From: Oscillospiraceae bacterium
GTDB taxonomy: Bacteria > Bacillota > Clostridia > Oscillospirales > Ruminococcaceae
Length of the DNA stretch: 18,492 nucleotides
Direction: 5' to 3'
NCBI GenBank assembly: GCA_016295145.1
Contig: JAEDLR010000042.1
Span: 1 to 18,492 of the forward strand
This document shows positions 15,473-18,492 of the stretch, piece after piece. The notes beneath the pieces are model-generated. The model was not told the origin of the DNA, made no database searches, and was given only the letters and a program-made list of their open reading frames with translations. The position numbers were made by a program, and so were the translations under genes. How positions within the stretch are numbered: the first letter of the stretch is position 1; each line of letters opens with the position of its first letter.

Positions 15473-15655
15473 CGTGCATTTGTCGAGATCAGACAGGTGT
15501 CAGGTGAAAACCAGCTCCGGAAACATATACGCACCGTTGTAGCAAACGGAATACCAGACTCCCCCTTCCATGCAGTCAGCTTAATACCGTATACCCGATT
15601 TGGCCAGTGCGCTATGGGCGCTTGTGTGATGTTACAACATCCTTTCTGCATAACA

Positions 15656-15685
15656 AAGCACCGCAGGACAATGCCTGCGGTGCTT
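15656..15685 (-). terminator. Terminator of the nfeD-SPFH operon
   Basis: AAGCACCGCAGG pairs perfectly with CCTGCGGTGCTT (12 bp) around loop ACAATG. On the minus strand the stem runs into TTTGTTATG. It lies about 120 bp past the SPFH gene stop and is the first strong hairpin downstream of it. Confidence 0.8.
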
Positions 15686-15787
15686 AGCGATCAAAAGCCG
15701 GTATTTTCTGCGGTCAACATGATCCGAATCTGGTGACGCATCCGCTGAGCCTGTGAACCAAGCCCCCTGTAATGGGATGCATACGAT

Positions 15788-15801
15788 TGCAAACGTTTAC
15801 A
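15788..15801. promoter_or_regulatory. cre-like / LacI-family operator palindrome
   Basis: TGCAAACGTTTACA fits the Firmicute catabolite-responsive element pattern TGNAANCGNTNNCA at every fixed position and sits within a longer near-palindrome ATTGCAAACGTTTACAAT. It lies 7 bp beyond the SPFH gene stop codon, with no recognised promoter next to it, so binding by CcpA would be expected to act as a roadblock, or the match may be fortuitous. Confidence 0.35.
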
Positions 15802-15807
15802 ATAATG

Positions 15808-16812
15808 TCAAGACTTCTTTGTGTCCTCGACAATCCCCTGCAAAGAACCTGCCAGGCCTGCCAGACCCTGAATCTCGCTGGGGATGATAATCTTCGTTGC
15901 CTTGCCGTCGGCTGCCTTTGCAAAGGCCTCCAAAGACTTCAAGCGAATGACGCTGTCATTGGGAGCAGCGGCATTGAGCATTCTCAGACCTTCTGCCAAC
16001 GCACCCTGTGTCAACTGAATGGATTCCGCCTCACCTTGTGCCTCCAGAATCTTCTGCTGACGAACAGCCTCTGCCCGCAGCAGCATAGCCTCCTGCTCAG
16101 CCTGTGCTTTCAGGATTTCAGATTCTTTCTGTGCCTCAGCGCGAAGGATCTGGGACTGCTTTTCACCTTCTGCAACAAGAATCGCAGATTTCTTTTCACC
16201 CTCTGCCTGCAGAATCTTTTCACGGCGCTCACGCTCTGCCTTCATCTGCTTTTCCATGGCGTCCTGAATCTCACGGGGGGGCAGAATGTTCTTCAACTCC
16301 ACACGGTTCACCTTAATGCCCCAACGGTCGGTTGCCTGGTCAAGAATCGAGGTGATTTTCGTGTTGATCACATCACGGGAAGTCAGGGTTGCATCTAGTT
16401 CCATCTCACCGATGATATTACGCAGCGTAGTAGCGGAAAGGTTCTCAATTGCAGCCATAGGACGCTCAACACCATAGGTATACTGCTTTGCGTCAGTCAC
16501 TTGGAAGAACACGACGGTATCAATCTGCATGGTAACATTATCTTTGGTGATAACAGGCTGGGGCTTGAAATCGACAACCTGTTCCTTGATAGATACGATC
16601 TTAACCACACGGTCGATGAAGGGAATCAACCAGTGAGGACCGGTGTGCCACTCCTGATGGAAGGAACCCAACCGTTCAACCACATAAACCCTTGCCTGGG
16701 GAACGATTCGTATGTTGGCAATAAAGACAATCAGCAAAACTGCAATGAGAATCAGCGCGACCACCCAGCCGCCGGAACCAGCCAGAACAGCAACAGTAGA
16801 AATTGCATTCAT
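15808..16812 (-). CDS. SPFH/band 7 (stomatin/QmcA-like) membrane protein
   Basis: A 334-residue flotillin/stomatin-type protein that oligomerises at the membrane and organises membrane domains, often with an NfeD partner. One N-terminal membrane segment (about 14-34, GWVVALILIAVLLIVFIAN) is followed by the SPFH domain (about 35-195; VPQARVYVVERLGSFHQEW, KDNVTMQIDTVVFFQVTDA, and the conserved VNRVELKNILPP), then a long charged coiled coil rich in EAE/AEGEK repeats (about 195-275) and a C-terminal region ending GLAGLAGSLQGIVEDTKKS. AGGAGG lies before the ATG. It follows the nfeD gene by 48 bp, the expected pairing. The length and conserved stretches fit the QmcA/paraslipin subfamily. Confidence 0.93.
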   Translation of the reverse strand: MNAISTVAVLAGSGGWVVALILIAVLLIVFIANIRIVPQARVYVVERLGSFHQEWHTGPHWLIPFIDRVVKIVSIKEQVVDFKPQPVITKDNVTMQIDTVVFFQVTDAKQYTYGVERPMAAIENLSATTLRNIIGEMELDATLTSRDVINTKITSILDQATDRWGIKVNRVELKNILPPREIQDAMEKQMKAERERREKILQAEGEKKSAILVAEGEKQSQILRAEAQKESEILKAQAEQEAMLLRAEAVRQQKILEAQGEAESIQLTQGALAEGLRMLNAAAPNDSVIRLKSLEAFAKAADGKATKIIIPSEIQGLAGLAGSLQGIVEDTKKS

Positions 16813-16860
16813 GATAAAGTCCTCCTGAAATGTTTTGATAAAACGTTCATAAAATAGGGG

Positions 16861-17310
16861 TTACGCAACGGTTTGTGCTATGGTCGCCTCTGCAACAATT
16901 AGCTTTGCGCCCTGCACCTGCTGCACGGTCACAACGGTATTGACGGGGATAATCGTTCCGTTCTCAGAAACAGCGATCCAATCCACACCGTTGAGGCGGA
17001 CTCTGCCGGTACCAGTGGCAGCATTGACTTCCTCGATAATCACAGCAGTTGCGCCAATCTCCTTGTCTGCATTCATAGGTACCACATTTTGAACGCGCAA
17101 CTTTTTCAGCAACGGACGCGTTACCAGCAAAAGAATAAAGGATACCAGCACAAAAATCGCAAGCTGACCTGTGAAACCAAGATTCAGCATCGCTGCAAAA
17201 AACGCGCCCAAGGAACCGACTGCAAACCAAATACTGACAAGCTGCATGGACGCACATTCCGCAATCACCATGAGGACAAAAACCACGCCCCAGAAAATCA
17301 TCATCGTCAT
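16861..17310 (-). CDS. NfeD family membrane protein
   Basis: A 149-residue NfeD-like protein. The N-terminal two-thirds contain three or four membrane segments (MMIFWGVVFVLMVIAE, then a region around WFAVGSLGAFFAAMLNLG and LAIFVLVSFILLLVTRP). The C-terminal part (about 85-145) is the small OB-fold typical of the family, with EIGATAVIIEEVNAATGTG and RVRLNGVDWIAVS. NfeD proteins pair with SPFH proteins, and the SPFH gene follows directly here. An upstream in-frame codon at 17358 was rejected because AAAGGAGGAGC sits nine bases before the ATG at 17310. This is the short NfeD form without the protease domain. Confidence 0.92.
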   Translation of the reverse strand: MTMMIFWGVVFVLMVIAECASMQLVSIWFAVGSLGAFFAAMLNLGFTGQLAIFVLVSFILLLVTRPLLKKLRVQNVVPMNADKEIGATAVIIEEVNAATGTGRVRLNGVDWIAVSENGTIIPVNTVVTVQQVQGAKLIVAEATIAQTVA

Positions 17311-17398
17311 GAAAGAGCTCCTCCTTTCCAAAATGTTCGCAAAACTGCATCGGCGCACCGAAAACGCTTTGATACTTTAGCGCGGTGGCTATAATAGT

Positions 17399-17427
17399 AT
17401 TGTATCACATTTCCTGCGGATTTGCAA
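17399..17427 (-). promoter_or_regulatory. Promoter of the nfeD-SPFH operon
   Basis: On the minus strand TTGCAA (17427-17422) and TACAAT (17404-17399) are 17 bp apart, with TGA before the -10 (extended -10). The leader is about 80 nt. Confidence 0.75.
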
Positions 17428-17682
17428 CAGCCAAAATAAAACAAATATGCAACGGAGCACCAAATACGGGCAAAATCGGAACAAAACCAAGGATTTACTC
17501 AGGATATCTACGGATTCCTCACGATTCCAAAGGATATCAAAAATCGCGAAAAGCGGACAAAAACGATGTTCCATAGCTAAAAAAAACAAAAAGCCATCTC
17601 ATGCATAAGCGCAATGTATCGGCGCATACTATAGCTATGCCGACAGGACAAACCGTTGTTCTGTCGCGCGAATACAACCGTG
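17428..17682. other. Intergenic region between the nfeD promoter and the DUF1540 gene
   Basis: About 250 bp, A-rich on the plus strand. GGATATC occurs twice (near 17502 and 17533) and a weak interrupted hairpin is possible around 17620-17644. No convincing promoter for the DUF1540 gene could be placed here, although one is expected; TACTAT near 17626 is the best -10 candidate but lacks a good -35. Confidence 0.5.
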
Positions 17683-17700
17683 AAAGGAGCTTTTTCTGCC

Positions 17701-17883
17701 ATGATGAATCAGAAGAAGAACCCCAACATCCATTGCACCGTTGAACAGTGCCGCCACAATATGTGCAGCGAGAATTACTGCACCCTCGATGTCGTCAATA
17801 TCGGCACTCATGAGAGCAACCCCACCATGAAGGAATGCGTTGACTGCAATTCCTTCGAGAAGCGTTCTGGCTGCTGCGAGTAA
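17701..17883 (+). CDS. DUF1540 domain small cysteine-rich protein
   Basis: A 60-residue protein with a Cys pattern typical of DUF1540: IHCTVEQCRHN, then SENYCTLDVVNIG, then TMKECVDCNSF, ending in SGCCE. The regular cysteine spacing suggests a metal-binding fold. DUF1540 proteins are widespread in Firmicutes and their role is not established. AAAGGAG lies 11 bases before the ATG at 17701, and 8 bases plus six before the second in-frame ATG at 17704; either could be used. It stands alone between the divergent nfeD operon and ireB. Confident about the family; function unknown. Confidence 0.85.
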   Translation: MMNQKKNPNIHCTVEQCRHNMCSENYCTLDVVNIGTHESNPTMKECVDCNSFEKRSGCCE

Positions 17884-17900
17884 ATCGCGCACCGACCGCA

Positions 17901-17944
17901 AGACTCTGTGATTGGTGTATGGATTATACCGACTCGCAGAGTCT
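17901..17944 (+). terminator. Hairpin after the DUF1540 gene, possible terminator
   Basis: AGACTCTG (17901-17908) pairs with CAGAGTCT (17937-17944), and GGT/ACC can pair inside the 28-nt loop. There is no U-run after it (GTACATATCG), so termination is uncertain. Confidence 0.35.
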
Positions 17945-18007
17945 GTACATATCGCACAAAGGGCATGGACGAATTATGGCATTATTTACAAAAAAATGGA
18001 AAAGTGC

Positions 18008-18036
18008 TTGAACTCAGGTCAGATTTGTCGTATAAT
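18008..18036 (+). promoter_or_regulatory. Promoter of ireB
   Basis: TTGAAC (18008-18013) and TATAAT (18031-18036) with a 17-bp spacer. Transcription should begin near 18043, a leader of about 36 nt, which places the in-frame ATG at 18061 inside the leader, just before the AAAGGAG used by the ATG at 18079. Confidence 0.82.
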
Positions 18037-18078
18037 AGGAGAGTAAGCAGTGACATCCCTATGAAAGGAGTACGTATT

Positions 18079-18324
18079 ATGTCCGATAAAACAATCACCT
18101 TTTCGATACCGCAAGAGAAAGAGCTTGAGATGAAACGCAATCTACAGCACGTTTATGATGCGCTGGTGGAAAAAGGGTATAATCCCATCAATCAGATTGT
18201 AGGCTACATTCTCTCTGAGGATCCGACCTACATAACCGTTCACAAAAATGCGCGCAGTCTGATTCGCCGCATTGATCGAGACGAACTGATGCAGGCTTTG
18301 GTAAAATCCTATCTTTCGGAATAA
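18079..18324 (+). CDS. ireB: IreB family regulatory phosphoprotein (UPF0297, YrzL-like)
   Basis: An 81-residue protein of the IreB/UPF0297 family. In Enterococcus faecalis, IreB is phosphorylated by the PASTA kinase IreK and negatively controls cephalosporin resistance. The conserved core KGYNPINQIVGYILSEDPTYI followed by HKNARSLIRRIDRDELMQ and LVKSYL is diagnostic. Threonines at positions 5 and 7 (MSDKTITFS) lie where the N-terminal phosphosites occur in the family. The ATG at 18079 follows AAAGGAG by eight bases; the ATG at 18061 overlaps that site. In many Firmicutes ireB is followed by ruvX (yqgF), but here a strong terminator follows at once, so the gene is monocistronic. Confidence 0.93.
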   Translation: MSDKTITFSIPQEKELEMKRNLQHVYDALVEKGYNPINQIVGYILSEDPTYITVHKNARSLIRRIDRDELMQALVKSYLSE

Positions 18325-18356
18325 AAAAGGGTGTCACACTAGGTGACACCCTTTTT
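18324..18356. terminator. Bidirectional terminator between ireB and the tRNA gene
   Basis: AAAAAGGGTGTCAC pairs with GTGACACCCTTTTT (14 bp) around loop ACTAG. The 5' arm overlaps the final A of the ireB stop. The A-run and T-run make it effective on both strands, so it also ends the minus-strand tRNA transcript. Confidence 0.93.
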
Positions 18357-18362
18357 GTATTA

Positions 18363-18436
18363 TGGGCCATCGGGGACTCGAACCCAGGACCAACCGGTTA
18401 TGAGCCGGGAGCTCTAACCAACTGAGCTAATGGCCC
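18363..18436 (-). tRNA. tRNA with CAT anticodon, probably tRNA-Ile2 (lysidine-modified)
   Basis: A full cloverleaf on the minus strand: acceptor GGGCCAT / ATGGCCC (7 bp), D-arm GCTC-AGTTGGTTA-GAGC, anticodon loop CTCATAA, variable TGGTC, T-loop TTCGAGT, discriminator A at 18363. CCA is not encoded. The anticodon CAT could mean elongator Met or Ile2. C4-G69 and C5-G68 in the acceptor stem, and the GGCTCATAACC anticodon region with the GGTC variable loop, resemble the Ile2 tRNAs of B. subtilis and E. coli, which TilS converts to read AUA, so Ile2 is favoured. Two stem mismatches are visible: C-T at the base of the anticodon stem and T-C in the T-stem. Confidence 0.9.
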
Positions 18437-18449
18437 GAAATACAGGAAA

Positions 18450-18475
18450 AGCCAGAGAAATGAAGTTCTCTGGCT
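18450..18475 (-). terminator. Hairpin with T-rich tail just upstream of the tRNA
   Basis: AGCCAGAGAA pairs perfectly with TTCTCTGGCT (10 bp) around loop ATGAAG. On the minus strand it is followed by TTTTCCTGTATTT, so it looks like the intrinsic terminator of a transcription unit lying beyond the right edge. Only 13 bp separate it from the tRNA 5' end, which leaves little room for a separate tRNA promoter. Confidence 0.7.
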
Positions 18476-18492
18476 AGTGCCGGCATCGATTT

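Larger units (their letters stand above)
15473..15807. other. Intergenic stretch without a recognisable gene
   Basis: This stretch between the convergent small membrane protein and SPFH genes has no open frame with both a ribosome binding site and recognisable content. It holds the terminator hairpin at 15656-15685 and a cre-like palindrome at 15788-15801. The part from 15480 to 15650 shows nothing I can identify; a small RNA or gene remnant is possible. Confidence 0.6.

Noticed and set aside
15379..15651. A 90-codon minus-strand open frame between the small membrane protein and SPFH genes
   Set aside because: It crosses the terminator at 15436-15472 and the end of the neighbouring gene, and has no family resemblance that I recognise.
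17450..17606. A short basic open frame (about 50 codons, beginning ATGCAACGG) upstream of the DUF1540 gene
   Set aside because: There is no ribosome binding site and the sequence is simple Lys/Arg/Ser-rich; it is probably an A-rich intergenic region.
18476..18492. The right edge as the 3' end of another minus-strand tRNA or gene
   Set aside because: The minus strand reads AAATCGATGCCGGCACT before the hairpin, which could be a T-loop plus acceptor end or a coding end, but 17 bases are too few to decide.

Overview
The window looks like chromosomal DNA of a cellulose-degrading Firmicute, most likely a Ruminococcus-type member of the Oscillospiraceae. Three dockerin modules lie within about 8 kb: one on a CBM4-Ig-GH9 cellulase, one on a clostripain-like protease, and one in a decayed gene. 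The housekeeping genes are typical of this phylum (ytfJ/GerW with its DUF2953 partner, ireB, DUF1540), ribosome binding sites are strong AGGAGG types, and most promoters are close to the sigma-A consensus with a 17-bp spacer. The species cannot be fixed from sequence reading alone.

Layout. 1-1155: minus-strand ribosomal/replication operon rpsF-ssb-(rpsR just outside the left edge), with a consensus promoter and a leader that can fold two ways. 1156-3296: minus-strand operon DUF2953-ytfJ-rluB. 3413-4387: a TauE/SafE-type membrane transporter behind a promoter whose -10 element is repeated nine times as a 9-bp minisatellite. 4388-5179: no intact gene; it holds a dockerin gene remnant and two strong hairpins. 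5180-6628: secreted C11 protease with an N-terminal dockerin. 6761-9673: cytoplasmic GH2 beta-galactosidase. 9719-12586: the secreted dockerin-bearing GH9 cellulase on the minus strand, convergent with the GH2 gene across a shared bidirectional terminator. 12587-13188: a divergent regulatory region for the cellulase and a sodium:solute symporter (13189-14775). 14889-15419: a small membrane protein of unknown function. 15808-17310: nfeD-SPFH membrane-domain operon on the minus strand. 17701-18324: DUF1540 protein and IreB. 18363-18436: a tRNA with CAT anticodon, probably Ile2.

How it fits together. The GH9 enzyme and the C11 protease would be exported and docked on a cellulosome scaffoldin (none is encoded here), while the GH2 enzyme lacks a signal peptide and would act on imported oligosaccharides. 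The rest is general cell physiology. No phage, insertion sequence, CRISPR array or toxin-antitoxin module was seen. The most unusual feature is the 9-bp array of extended -10 elements in front of the TauE/SafE gene. Next come the palindromes and long leader at the GH9 promoter and the dockerin remnant with its possible frameshift.
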